Assembly: GCA_903910555.1 (NCBI GenBank)
Contig: CAIVZZ010000003.1
Span: 124,001 to 188,000 of the forward strand
Direction: 5' to 3'
Length of the DNA: 64,000 bases
Origin: an uncultured Gemmatimonadota bacterium
Lineage (GTDB): Bacteria; Gemmatimonadota; Gemmatimonadetes; Gemmatimonadales; Gemmatimonadaceae
Below the pieces are notes generated by a model that saw nothing but the letters and a program-made list of their open reading frames with translations, searched no databases and was not told the DNA's origin. The stretch's first letter is position 1. Every line of letters starts with the position of its first letter. This document shows positions 18,541-26,873 of the stretch, piece after piece. Position numbers and translations under genes: made by a program.

Positions 18541-20178
18541 ATGTTTCCCTCTATGAGAATCTCAATGTCCGGTCTTTCTCCGCTCTCGATCCGCACGCTT
18601 GCCACGCTCACCGTTCTCGCGGTTATCACCGCGGGCTGCACCGCGCCGCACGCCGGCACCGGTGTAGCCGCCACTCCTGCGGGAACGCCGCGCGTCGGCC
18701 CGGTGCATGGGTCGGTGATTGTGGTTGGCGGCGGAGCGATGGGGCCGGAGGTGTACGCGAAGTTCATTGAACTCGCGGGTGGGCCGGACGCTGTGATCGT
18801 CGATGTTCCAACAGCCGGCGGCGATTCTGTCTATCCCGCCGATTGGCGCGGCGCGGCAGGGTTCAAAGCGGCGGGCGCAAAGAACATTGTTGTTCTGCAT
18901 ACGATCAATAGAAAGGTCGCGGACTCGGACGAGTTCATCGCGCCGCTGAAAACTGCCGGCGCCGTCTGGTTCGAAGGCGGCCGTCAGTTCCACCTCGTGG
19001 ATTCGTACGGCGGCACGAAAACCGAAAAGGCGTTCATGGAAGTAATGGAGCGCGGCGGCGTGATCGGCGGTTCATCCGCCGGCGCGTCGATTCTCGGCAG
19101 CTACATGGTTCGCGGCGCGCCGTCGAACGACAACTACATCATGTCATATCCGGGCTACGAGCGCGGATTTGGCTATCTGCGCGGTGTCGGCATCGACCAG
19201 CACGTGGTCGCCCGCGAGCGTCTCGCCGATCTCGCGGATTCTGTGATGCCGCGGCATCCAGAGATTCTTGGAATCTCAGAGGACGAAGGGACGGCCTGGG
19301 TCGTGCGCGGCGATTCCGCCGAAATTATTGGAAGAGATAAAGCATTCGTTTACGGCGGCAAGGACGCCACCGATCCGGGGAAGCCGTTCCTCACGCTGCA
19401 TCCCGGCGACAAGTACAACCTCGCCTCCCGCCGTGTGACGCATCGTGCGATCACGGAGACCGCAGTTTCACAGGCGTTCATCGATTCGCTGTTCACGGAT
19501 TTCAAGCAGCCCGGCGGACCGATGGCGACCGTGCTCGTCGCGCAGAACGGCAAAGTGTTTATCGATGCGGCATATGGAATTGGACCGCAGCGAAAGTACA
19601 TGCCGGCGACGACCATACCGCAATTTCCGCTGCTCGGTCTCTCTGCCGGCTTCAACGCCGCGGCGATCATCGGCCTGGAGCATGAAGGCAAACTGAAGTT
19701 CGACGATGTATTTCCGGACGGATCCGGGCTGACCATTCGCGATGTGCTGCTGCAATACGAGCAGTCGCTCGCGCGGCGCAAATCGATCGTGTCGCTGATC
19801 TCGAAGAAAGGCGGTGCATCGTACACGGCGCAGATCACGCGCCGGATTTACACGCCGATCGGCATGCACAAGACGGAGGCCGATTCAACCACCGGAGAGT
19901 TCCAGTCCGATGTAGACGAGCTCTACCGCTGGGAACTCGGGCTCACCGATATCAAAGGGCTGCGCCAGGGCTCATATGGCTGGCGGATCGACAACTTCAA
20001 GGGGAACGTGCGCGAGAGCGAGTTCGGCACGAGCGATGGACGGCGCAATGCATTCGTGCGATTCCCGGCGCAGCACGCCTCGATCATCATCCTCACGAGC
20101 AGCCCGACCGCCGACACGCGGGGGATTGCCGAGAAAATCGCTCAGCGTTTGATATTTCCGGCAGGTGCGTCGAAGTAA
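18541..20178 (+). CDS. Cyanophycinase-like (S51) lipoprotein fused to a degenerate serine-hydrolase domain
   Basis: The N-terminus is a lipoprotein signal (LTVLAVITAGCTAP). Residues ~55-300 match cyanophycinase/peptidase S51: VIVVGGGAMGPEVY, then the nucleophile elbow GGSSAGA with S179, and IDQHVVARERL. S51 enzymes cleave cyanophycin or beta-aspartyl peptides. From residue ~320 a second domain begins (MATVLVAQNGKVFIDAAYGIG; FNAAAIIGLEHEGKLKFDD) that follows the beta-lactamase/serine-hydrolase fold, but its SxxK positions are G366 and A369 and it looks shortened. Starts at ATG 18541, 18553 and 18565 are all possible; none has a strong ribosome site. The last 37 nt overlap a convergent small membrane-protein gene. 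Confidence 0.88.
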   Translation: MFPSMRISMSGLSPLSIRTLATLTVLAVITAGCTAPHAGTGVAATPAGTPRVGPVHGSVIVVGGGAMGPEVYAKFIELAGGPDAVIVDVPTAGGDSVYPADWRGAAGFKAAGAKNIVVLHTINRKVADSDEFIAPLKTAGAVWFEGGRQFHLVDSYGGTKTEKAFMEVMERGGVIGGSSAGASILGSYMVRGAPSNDNYIMSYPGYERGFGYLRGVGIDQHVVARERLADLADSVMPRHPEILGISEDEGTAWVVRGDSAEIIGRDKAFVYGGKDATDPGKPFLTLHPGDKYNLASRRVTHRAITETAVSQAFIDSLFTDFKQPGGPMATVLVAQNGKVFIDAAYGIGPQRKYMPATTIPQFPLLGLSAGFNAAAIIGLEHEGKLKFDDVFPDGSGLTIRDVLLQYEQSLARRKSIVSLISKKGGASYTAQITRRIYTPIGMHKTEADSTTGEFQSDVDELYRWELGLTDIKGLRQGSYGWRIDNFKGNVRESEFGTSDGRRNAFVRFPAQHASIIILTSSPTADTRGIAEKIAQRLIFPAGASK

Positions 20179-20399
20179 CGCCATGGGCGCAGCAAGACGA
20201 TGAACCATCGCTTGAGCGTCGCGTGCATTTTCGGCAGCCACGCGATGCCGGTCGCGCGCCCTAGCGCGGCGAACGGCCAGGTCCCGAGATAGACGACGCC
20301 GAGCAAGAGCAGCACCGGCGGCCAGAGAACTACGGCGACCGGAATGAGCACCACGAGCAGCGGTGCCACGAACATGCACGGGCCGAACGCGAGGATCAC
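20142..20399 (-). CDS. Small hydrophobic protein in the ClC operon
   Basis: An 85-residue protein with one long or two short membrane segments (residues ~8-45, rich in V, L and P) and a basic C-terminal part (LPKMHATLKRWFIVLLRPWRYF). Its ATG overlaps the stop of the ClC gene by 4 nt (ATGA), which argues for a real, translationally coupled gene. Family unknown; it could be an accessory subunit of the channel. It overlaps the convergent cyanophycinase-like gene by 37 nt. Confidence 0.6.
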   Translation of the reverse strand: MILAFGPCMFVAPLLVVLIPVAVVLWPPVLLLLGVVYLGTWPFAALGRATGIAWLPKMHATLKRWFIVLLRPWRYFDAPAGNIKR

Positions 20400-21820
20400 G
20401 CTGCGGATCCTCGCTCACGAACATGTTCGGCGTCGTGCAGCCGCTGGCGAATCAATGCGATAGTCTCCGCGTCGAGTTCGCCGTCAAAGTGCGAGAGCGG
20501 ATCCACCGCGTACTCCCGATTCACATGGTGTCCGCGGCGCGCGACTTTCTCCGTGAGGATCGAGCGCCGCATGATGAGCACCGTGACGGCGTGCGCCGCC
20601 GTGCAGGCAATCAACAGACCGGTGAGCAGGTTGATGTCGTGCGTGAGTTCGAGCAAAAAGATGACCGCAGTGAGCGGCGAGCGCATCGTGCCGCCCATCA
20701 TCGCCGCCATGCTGATCATCGCCCACAACCCGGCATCGTGTCCCGGGATGATCTGTGATTCGATTGCGCCGATCGCGCCGCCCATGATCAGTAATGGCGC
20801 GAGCACGCCGCCGGAAGTTCCCGACCCCAGCGCGATCGCCCACATCAGCGCCTTTGCGATGAGCAGTCCAACCGCCGCACCTGCGATGAGATTGCCGGCG
20901 AAGAGGTCGCGGATCACGTCGTAGCCGACACCGAGCGCGCGCGGCGCAAAGAGGCCGCCGACGCCGACGGCCAGTCCGCCAATCATCGGCCACCACATCC
21001 AGTGGATCGGGAGTTTCGCGAAGCTGTCCTCGCAGAAATAGCAGAGCTTTGTGAGCAGCGCCGATGCGAATCCTGCGACGACGCCAACACCGAGTCCGAC
21101 TGCGAGGCCGGTCATGCCGAGCATCGCGTGCGGCGGAACGGGGAAGACGGCACCCCCGCCGAGCAGCGGCACACGCATCGCCGCGCCGACTGTTGCGGCA
21201 ACGGCCACAGGGACGAAACTGCGCGGCTTCCATTCAAACAGGAGCAGTTCGACGGCGAGCAGGACCGCGGCCATCGGCGCGGCGAATATCGCTGCCATTC
21301 CTGCGGCTGCTCCGGCGACGAGCAATGTTTTCCGCTCGCTGTCCGACAGATGAAACGCCTGCGCGAATACCGAGCCGAACGCCGCGCCCGTCATGATGAT
21401 CGGGCCTTCTGCGCCGAACGGGCCGCCTGTCCCGATCGCAATCGCCGAGGACAGCGGCTTGAGCACGGCGACCTTGGCGCTCAGCCGGCTCCGGCCGATG
21501 AGGATGGCTTCCATCGCCTCGGGAATTCCGTGGCCGCGAATTTTTTCAGAGCCATACCGGGCGACAAACCCGATGATCAGCGCGCCGGCGACCGGTACCG
21601 CGATTGCCCAAAGGCCGAGCCTGTTTTGGCTTGGCGGCGTGCCGACGGCGGACAGCGTGTGGAAGTAGGCGAGCGCGGTGATGCTCTCGATCAGGCGGAC
21701 GAGCACCCAGGCGACGCCGGCACCGATCGCGCCGACGATCGCGGCCATGGCGGCGATCAGGAGCATCCGTGACGTGGCGGTGAAGTCGCCGAGGGTGTCG
21801 CGGGCGTGGGAAGCGGTCAT
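20396..21820 (-). CDS. ClC-family chloride channel/antiporter
   Basis: A 474-residue ClC protein with ~16-18 hydrophobic stretches. Selectivity-filter motifs: GHGIPEAM (residues 96-103), GPFGAEGPIIMTG with the gating glutamate E138, and GTSGGVLAPLL for the third filter loop. There is no CBS pair; the C-terminal ~60 residues are polar. Bacterial ClCs are either H+/Cl- exchangers or channels; motif reading alone does not decide which. The start lies 2 nt from a 16-bp palindrome that could be its operator. It is co-translated with the small downstream membrane protein. Confidence 0.95.
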   Translation of the reverse strand: MTASHARDTLGDFTATSRMLLIAAMAAIVGAIGAGVAWVLVRLIESITALAYFHTLSAVGTPPSQNRLGLWAIAVPVAGALIIGFVARYGSEKIRGHGIPEAMEAILIGRSRLSAKVAVLKPLSSAIAIGTGGPFGAEGPIIMTGAAFGSVFAQAFHLSDSERKTLLVAGAAAGMAAIFAAPMAAVLLAVELLLFEWKPRSFVPVAVAATVGAAMRVPLLGGGAVFPVPPHAMLGMTGLAVGLGVGVVAGFASALLTKLCYFCEDSFAKLPIHWMWWPMIGGLAVGVGGLFAPRALGVGYDVIRDLFAGNLIAGAAVGLLIAKALMWAIALGSGTSGGVLAPLLIMGGAIGAIESQIIPGHDAGLWAMISMAAMMGGTMRSPLTAVIFLLELTHDINLLTGLLIACTAAHAVTVLIMRRSILTEKVARRGHHVNREYAVDPLSHFDGELDAETIALIRQRLHDAEHVRERGSAA

Positions 21821-21822
21821 AC

Positions 21823-21838
21823 CATCAATATATTGATG
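21823..21838. promoter_or_regulatory. 16-bp perfect palindrome at the ClC start, operator candidate
   Basis: CATCAATATATTGATG is a perfect 16-bp palindrome lying 2 nt upstream of the ClC start codon, in the gap before the divergent quinone oxidoreductase gene. It takes the place of a ribosome site, so a bound repressor or the folded RNA could block translation. The shape resembles MarR/TetR-type operators, but no such regulator is encoded nearby. Confidence 0.45.
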
Positions 21839-21937
21839 TCAATGGACAACGGCAGGGGCAATGCAGGATGCAGGAGAGGAATGCGGGATTGGGAAGGGGC
21901 CGGATGCGGAAGGGACAAACGGGGATAGATTCGTCGT

Positions 21938-22927
21938 ATGCGAGTCATCGAGATCTCTGTTTCGGGCGGGCCGGAAGTGCTCGTGGTGGGGGAGCGGGCC
22001 ACGCCGATCGCCGGGCCCGGCGAGGTGCTCATTCAGGTCGCGGCGGCGGGGGTGAACCGGCCGGATGTTGCGCAGCGAAAGGGGATGTATCCACCGCCTC
22101 CTGGCGCGTCGGACATTCCCGGGCTGGAGATTGCCGGCACGGTGGTCGCGCTCGGTGACGGGGTCACATCGCTCGCGGTTGGTGATCAACTCTGCGCGTT
22201 AGTGACCGGCGGAGGGTATGCCGAGTTCTGTGTCGCGCCCGCGGTGCAGTGCCTGCCGATTCCGCGCGGACTCACGATGATCGAGGCGGCGTCGCTTCCT
22301 GAGAATTATTTCACCGTGTGGTCGAATGTGTTCGACCGCGGCCGGCTGATGCGCGGCGAGTCGCTGCTCGTGCAGGGTGGGTCGAGCGGGATCGGCGTCT
22401 GCGCGATCCAGCTCGCACACGCGCTCGGCAGTCGCGTGTTCGCCACGGCGGGCTCGCCGGCGAAATGTGAAGCGTGTGAAAAGCTCGGTGCCACGCGCGC
22501 AATTAATTATCACACCGAAGATTTTGTTGAGGTCTTGAAAGTCGACACGGCCGGCCGCGGTGTCGACGTCATTCTCGACATGATCGGCGGGGCGTACGTG
22601 CCGCGTGAAATCACCGCGCTCGCCGAAGAGGGGCGCCTCGTCATGATCTCCACGCAGGGCGGCGCGAAAACAGAAATCGACTTGCGCGCGCTCATGGCAA
22701 AGCGCGCTTCGATCACCGGGTCGACGCTTCGGAACCGGCCGCCGGCGTTTAAAGGAGGCATCGCGCGATCGCTGCGCGAGAAGGTGTGGCCGCTGCTCGA
22801 AAGCGGTGCCGTGAAGCCCGTGATTTTTAAGACGTTTCCGTTTGCGCAGGCGAGCGACGCGCATCGCCTGATGGAATCGAGCGAGCACATCGGCAAGATC
22901 ATGCTCGCGGTTCAACAGAACTCGTAA
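21938..22927 (+). CDS. NAD(P)H-quinone oxidoreductase, zinc-free MDR (PIG3-like)
   Basis: A 329-residue medium-chain dehydrogenase without zinc ligands. Substrate-domain motifs are GEVLIQVAAAGVNRPDVAQRKG (PIG3-type), and the Rossmann nucleotide motif is LVQGGSSGIGVCAIQLA (residues ~143-159). C-terminal SLREKVWPLLESGAVKPV matches the family. It reduces quinones with NADPH in the cytosol. Only 13 nt separate it from the next SDR gene, so they are probably one operon. The leader contains GGGACAAACGGGGA (21912-21925), which also occurs in the repeats near 31.28 kb. Confidence 0.95.
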   Translation: MRVIEISVSGGPEVLVVGERATPIAGPGEVLIQVAAAGVNRPDVAQRKGMYPPPPGASDIPGLEIAGTVVALGDGVTSLAVGDQLCALVTGGGYAEFCVAPAVQCLPIPRGLTMIEAASLPENYFTVWSNVFDRGRLMRGESLLVQGGSSGIGVCAIQLAHALGSRVFATAGSPAKCEACEKLGATRAINYHTEDFVEVLKVDTAGRGVDVILDMIGGAYVPREITALAEEGRLVMISTQGGAKTEIDLRALMAKRASITGSTLRNRPPAFKGGIARSLREKVWPLLESGAVKPVIFKTFPFAQASDAHRLMESSEHIGKIMLAVQQNS

Positions 22928-22940
22928 ACGAGGACTCACC

Positions 22941-23735
22941 ATGACTGGCAATCGTCCTCTCGCGTTCGTCACCGGCGCATCGAGCGGAATAGGCGCGGAT
23001 CTCGCGCGCGAGCTCGCGCGCCATGGGCACGATCTCGTACTCACCGCGCGCCGCACGGAGCCGATGCGTGCGCTCGCGGATGAACTCAAAACGCTCGGCG
23101 CGGCGAGCACGGTGATTTCCGCTGACTTGAGCAAACCCGGCACCGCGGAGGCACTCGCGCGTGACCTCGAGACGCGCGGGCTCGCGATCGACGTGCTCGT
23201 GAACAACGCGGGACTCGGCGCGGGCGGTCCGTTTCATGAATCCGATCCGGCGCGCGTTTCGGAGATGCTCTACGTGAATGTCGTCGCGCTCACCGAGCTC
23301 ACCCGCGCACTGCTCCCATCGATGGTGAAGCGGAAAAGCGGTCGCGTGTTGTTGGTCGCGTCGACCGCGTCATTTCAGCCGGGACCATCGATGGCCGTCT
23401 ACTGCGCGAGCAAGGCGTTCGTGCTCAGCTTTGGCGAAGCCATCAGCTACGAGCTTCGCGGCACCGGAGTGACCGTCACGACACTCTGCCCCGGGCCGAC
23501 GCATTCGGAGTTCACCACGGTTGCGAAGACCGACACTTCTATGCTCTTCGAAGGTCCGGGAGCCTCGGTGATGACATCAGCCGAAGTCGCTCGCCAGGGA
23601 TATCGCGCGATGGCAGCGGGGAAACGCGTCCACATCGCCGGTCTCATGAACAAGATCATCGCTGCGTCGGGCCGCTTTTCGCCGCATGCGATCTCGCTCC
23701 CCGTCACCTCTGCCATCTTGAAGCCGGGGAAGTAA
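22941..23735 (+). CDS. SDR-family oxidoreductase
   Basis: A classical short-chain dehydrogenase of 264 residues: GASSGIGADLAREL (NAD(P) loop, residues ~11-24), NNAGLG, catalytic Ser in VASTASFQ and YCASK with the active Tyr and Lys. A ribosome site GAGGA lies 6 nt before ATG. It resembles the DltE/YqjQ branch of SDRs (ALLPSMVKRKSGRVLLVAS). It follows the quinone oxidoreductase by 13 nt; both probably deal with reactive carbonyls or quinones. Substrate not determined. Confidence 0.93.
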   Translation: MTGNRPLAFVTGASSGIGADLARELARHGHDLVLTARRTEPMRALADELKTLGAASTVISADLSKPGTAEALARDLETRGLAIDVLVNNAGLGAGGPFHESDPARVSEMLYVNVVALTELTRALLPSMVKRKSGRVLLVASTASFQPGPSMAVYCASKAFVLSFGEAISYELRGTGVTVTTLCPGPTHSEFTTVAKTDTSMLFEGPGASVMTSAEVARQGYRAMAAGKRVHIAGLMNKIIAASGRFSPHAISLPVTSAILKPGK

Positions 23736-23783
23736 GCGACGTATATAGAAGGAACAGAACACTCCTCAATTGGGAGCACGTCC

Positions 23784-25343
23784 ATGTCCGAGAAGAACCC
23801 TACGCGTCGCGATTTCGTCGAGAAGGCCGCAAAGACCGCCCTCGCCGCCGCGTTCGTCCCCGCCGGTTTCCCGATGATCGTGCCGCGCCACGTGCTCGGC
23901 GGTCCGGGATATCAGGCGCCGAGCGATACGCTGAACATCGCGATCGTCGGATTCGGCGGGATGGGATCTGGAAACTCCGAAGTGCTCGCGCAGGCGGAGA
24001 ACATCGTTGCGATTTGCGACGTGGATCTCGCGTTCGCCGATAAGAACGTGACTGATAAAGAAAAGGGCCGCGACGGTCCGCGTCCGCAGGGACTGAAGCT
24101 TCGCGAGCAGTTCAACAAAGCCGCGAAGTACCGCGACTTTCGCGAAATGCTCGACAAGCAGAAAGACATCGACGCTGTGCTCGTCGCGACGCCCGATCAC
24201 AATCACGCGATCGTCGCGAAATCCGCGATGCAGCTCGGCAAACATGTGTACGTGCAGAAACCACTGACGACCACCGTGCACGAGGCGCGTGCGCTCGCGC
24301 AGATGGCGCGCGACAATCCCAAAATCGCGACGCAGATGGGAAATCAGGGTCATTCCGGCGACGGCACGCGAAACGTCGTCGAGTGGATCCAGGCCGGCGT
24401 CATCGGTCCCGTGCGCGAAGTGCACGTGTGGACCAACCGTCCGATCTGGCCGCAGGGCGTTCCGCGTCCGCTCGCACCGGCGCAGCTCACGCCCGCCGGA
24501 TCTTCGTTTGGCAACGGCTGGAATTCGCGCGCGATCGATAACGCGGCCGCAGCGGGGATGTCGGCCGGCGGAACACCGATGCCGGAAGGAATGCGCTGGG
24601 ATTTGTATCTCGGCGGCACGGCGGAAGACGTTCCGTATCACCCGATCTATCATCCGTTCAACTGGCGCGGATGGACGGATTTCGGCGTCGGCGCACTGGG
24701 CGACATGGGCGCGCACCTGATCGATCAGCCGTATTGGGCGCTCGGTCTCACGCAGCCGATCAGCATCGAAGCAACGTCAACACCGTGGGGCACAACGCCG
24801 ATGCCGCCGTTGCAGGCCGGCGGACGAATGCGCAGCAAGCCGGTGTGCTATCCGCAGGCGATGCTCGTGCACTATGAGTTCGCAGCGCGCGGGAAGATGC
24901 CGCCGGTGAAGCTCAGCTGGTACGACGGCGGACTTCAGCCGCCGCGCCCCGATCTTCTTCCAGACGATGTCGAGATGCTCCGCGAGGGCGGCGTGATCTT
25001 CATTGGCGAGAAGGGCATCCTGATGCACGAGACGTACGGCAACAATCCGCGCATCTGGCCGGAAGCACTGATGGAAAAGGCGAAGGCCGTGCCGAAGACG
25101 CTGCCGCGCATCACCGTGTCGCACGAGTTCAACTGGGTCGCCGCGTGCAAAGGACTCGGCAAGGCGAGCTCGCCGTTCGAGTACGCGGCGGGGCTGACGG
25201 AGACGATGGTGCTTGGCATCGTCGCGCTGCGCGCGGGGCAGGGGAAGAAAATTATTTATGACGGCGCGGCGTCGAATGTCACGAACGTCGCGACGGTCAA
25301 TCAGTATCTGACGAAGGAGTATCGCTCGGGCTGGGCTGTGTAA
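23784..25343 (+). CDS. TAT-exported Gfo/Idh/MocA-family oxidoreductase
   Basis: The twin-arginine leader ([16 protein letters not shown]) is followed by the Rossmann motif [14 protein letters not shown]. The usual EKP is QKP here ([15 protein letters not shown]), typical of the large exported subgroup found in Planctomycetes, Acidobacteria and Gemmatimonadota. The C-terminal part has [17 protein letters not shown] and TGG-like substrate loops. It is probably a periplasmic NAD-binding sugar oxidoreductase or isomerase. The SD GGGAG (23772-23776) sits in a small hairpin with CTCC at 23762-23765, a possible translational brake. Length (519 aa) is slightly above the family norm (~430-480). Confidence 0.92.
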   Translation: MSEKNPTRRDFVEKAAKTALAAAFVPAGFPMIVPRHVLGGPGYQAPSDTLNIAIVGFGGMGSGNSEVLAQAENIVAICDVDLAFADKNVTDKEKGRDGPRPQGLKLREQFNKAAKYRDFREMLDKQKDIDAVLVATPDHNHAIVAKSAMQLGKHVYVQKPLTTTVHEARALAQMARDNPKIATQMGNQGHSGDGTRNVVEWIQAGVIGPVREVHVWTNRPIWPQGVPRPLAPAQLTPAGSSFGNGWNSRAIDNAAAAGMSAGGTPMPEGMRWDLYLGGTAEDVPYHPIYHPFNWRGWTDFGVGALGDMGAHLIDQPYWALGLTQPISIEATSTPWGTTPMPPLQAGGRMRSKPVCYPQAMLVHYEFAARGKMPPVKLSWYDGGLQPPRPDLLPDDVEMLREGGVIFIGEKGILMHETYGNNPRIWPEALMEKAKAVPKTLPRITVSHEFNWVAACKGLGKASSPFEYAAGLTETMVLGIVALRAGQGKKIIYDGAASNVTNVATVNQYLTKEYRSGWAV

Positions 25344-25346
25344 AAG

Positions 25347-25392
25347 ACAGGGACGGGCGAGGCATGAGGGGCGACTTGGCGAAGGGCGATGG
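25347..25392 (+). repeat. Dispersed intergenic repeat, copy 1
   Basis: This 46-bp stretch fills the gap between two converging genes and differs at only 3 positions from 31321-31366. A third, inverted copy is at 31375-31423. Core words are GGGACGGGCGA, GCATGAGGGGCGA and GGCGAAGGGCGATGG. It touches the stop codon of the metallo-hydrolase gene, marking the 3' border of the six-gene operon. Confidence 0.8.
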
Positions 25393-26361
25393 CTATTTTT
25401 TGTCGAGTTCGCGGTACCACGCGGTGAATGCACGCTCGAAGAAAATCTTGTTGAACAACACCCAGTCACCGAGTGAGGCGGGGAGCGCGTAGTTCGCGCC
25501 GAGCTCTGCGGGTGTTTGTCCTTTCTCGTGCCCCTGCCGGGCGGCGTGTTCGACTTCGTCGATCATCGCGATGTAGCGGTCGAAGTCCGCTTCCTTTGCG
25601 AGCGCGCCGTGGCCGGGGACGTACGTCGTCGCCTTCTGGCGGCGCAGCGCGCGCGCCGACTTCGATAGCTGCGTGGGAACAGCGTCGACATAATTCGGAA
25701 ACATCGCGTTCCAGACGAGATCGCCGGTGAAGACAATGCTGGGATCGTCGAGCTCAAGCGAAACGTCGCTCGATGTGTGGCCGCTGCGCGGAATGACGCG
25801 CACCGTACGGCCGCCGAGGTCCACGACGGACGGCGCGGTGCCGCTGAAGAACGTCACGTCTTTCAGAGCGTCAGTGCGCGCCGGATCGGCGGGGAGATTC
25901 TTCTCGAGGACCTGGCTGCGCGTCGCCTCGGTAGACCGTACCACGGGTTTCGCATCGGGACGTTCGTAACCGGCGACTCCGTTCGCGTGATCGGAGTGAT
26001 AGTGCGTGAGTGCGACGTGTGTCGGCCATTTGCCGGTGAGTTCCTTCGCGCGCGTCGCGAGCCATTCCGCGCCTGCCGGCATGTTGAAACCTTCAATGGC
26101 CAGCACGCCGCTGCGTCCGGCGATGATGCCGCCGTTCGAGAGCGTGGTGCGATCACCGGTGAGCGGCGTGGAGATCAGCGCCCACACACCATCGGATATT
26201 TTCTCGAGACTGCCGAACGGTTCGCGCGCGACAACAGCGCCAAGCGGTCTGTTCGCCCACATCGCGCGCAGTGCGGGCGGCATTGCAATGGATGCGAGTG
26301 CGATATGCGCGGCGCATGAAGTCGATTTCGACAGAAAGTCGCGGCGATTGAGTTCGGTCAT
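25393..26361 (-). CDS. TAT-exported MBL-fold metallo-hydrolase
   Basis: The N-terminus carries a twin-arginine leader (MTELNRRDFLSKS). The metallo-beta-lactamase metal motif is THYHSDH: H120, H122, D124 and H125, with a later histidine in IPRSGHTSSD and the aspartate in VFTGDLVW; YVPGHGALA provides the last ligand. It therefore has a full two-metal site and should hydrolyse something in the periplasm. It is the last gene of the six-gene operon, its start overlapping the aconitase small subunit stop by 4 nt. It could open a lactone or amide before uptake of the product, which is inference from context. Confidence 0.9.
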   Translation of the reverse strand: MTELNRRDFLSKSTSCAAHIALASIAMPPALRAMWANRPLGAVVAREPFGSLEKISDGVWALISTPLTGDRTTLSNGGIIAGRSGVLAIEGFNMPAGAEWLATRAKELTGKWPTHVALTHYHSDHANGVAGYERPDAKPVVRSTEATRSQVLEKNLPADPARTDALKDVTFFSGTAPSVVDLGGRTVRVIPRSGHTSSDVSLELDDPSIVFTGDLVWNAMFPNYVDAVPTQLSKSARALRRQKATTYVPGHGALAKEADFDRYIAMIDEVEHAARQGHEKGQTPAELGANYALPASLGDWVLFNKIFFERAFTAWYRELDKK

Positions 26362-26873
26362 GTTCCTCTCGGAGTCAGAGCGCGATTTTCCTTCATATAT
26401 GGCACGAGTCCACCGTGGTCGAGGATATCGAGCACGATGCCGGTTAGCGGCGGGCAGGTGAGCGTGAGCGCCTTGGCGTGATTCTCCACCGAAAGCGCGG
26501 CGCCGTCGAGAACAACGGAGAGCGCGTCGCCCTCGTCAAAACGGCTGGTGTCGCACTGAACGGGAATCAGTCCGTTGTTGATCGCGTTTCTATAGAACGT
26601 TCTCGAAAAACTCTGTGCGATCACCGCTTTGATTCCCGCGGCGAGAATCACCGTAGCGGCCACTTCCATGGCGGAGCCGCAGCCAAAGTTGTGACCGGCG
26701 ACGATGATATCGCCTTCACGCACAGACGCGGCGAACGACGGATCGAGAGTTTCGAGCAGCCATTGTTTCAGCAGCTGCTCGTCGATCGTATCCCGCTTGC
26801 GCGTGGACGCGATGATGTAGTCCGTATTGATGTTGTCGCCGAGTTTGCGCGCGCGGCCATCGAGGCGGATCAT
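26358..26873 (-). CDS. Aconitase-family hydro-lyase, small subunit (LeuD/HacB-like)
   Basis: About 171 residues of the swivel domain: RKLGDNINTDYIIASTRK, VAGHNFGCGSAMEVAATVI (substrate-binding loop), AQSFSRTFYRNAINNGLIPVQ. These match 3-isopropylmalate dehydratase small subunits. ATG 26873 overlaps the large-subunit stop by 4 nt. It pairs with the large subunit to move water on a C4-C6 di- or tricarboxylic acid. No other leucine genes are here; the neighbours are a transporter, an aminotransferase and an aldolase-like protein, so a catabolic hydratase is more likely than leucine synthesis. Confidence 0.92.
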   Translation of the reverse strand: MIRLDGRARKLGDNINTDYIIASTRKRDTIDEQLLKQWLLETLDPSFAASVREGDIIVAGHNFGCGSAMEVAATVILAAGIKAVIAQSFSRTFYRNAINNGLIPVQCDTSRFDEGDALSVVLDGAALSVENHAKALTLTCPPLTGIVLDILDHGGLVPYMKENRALTPRGT

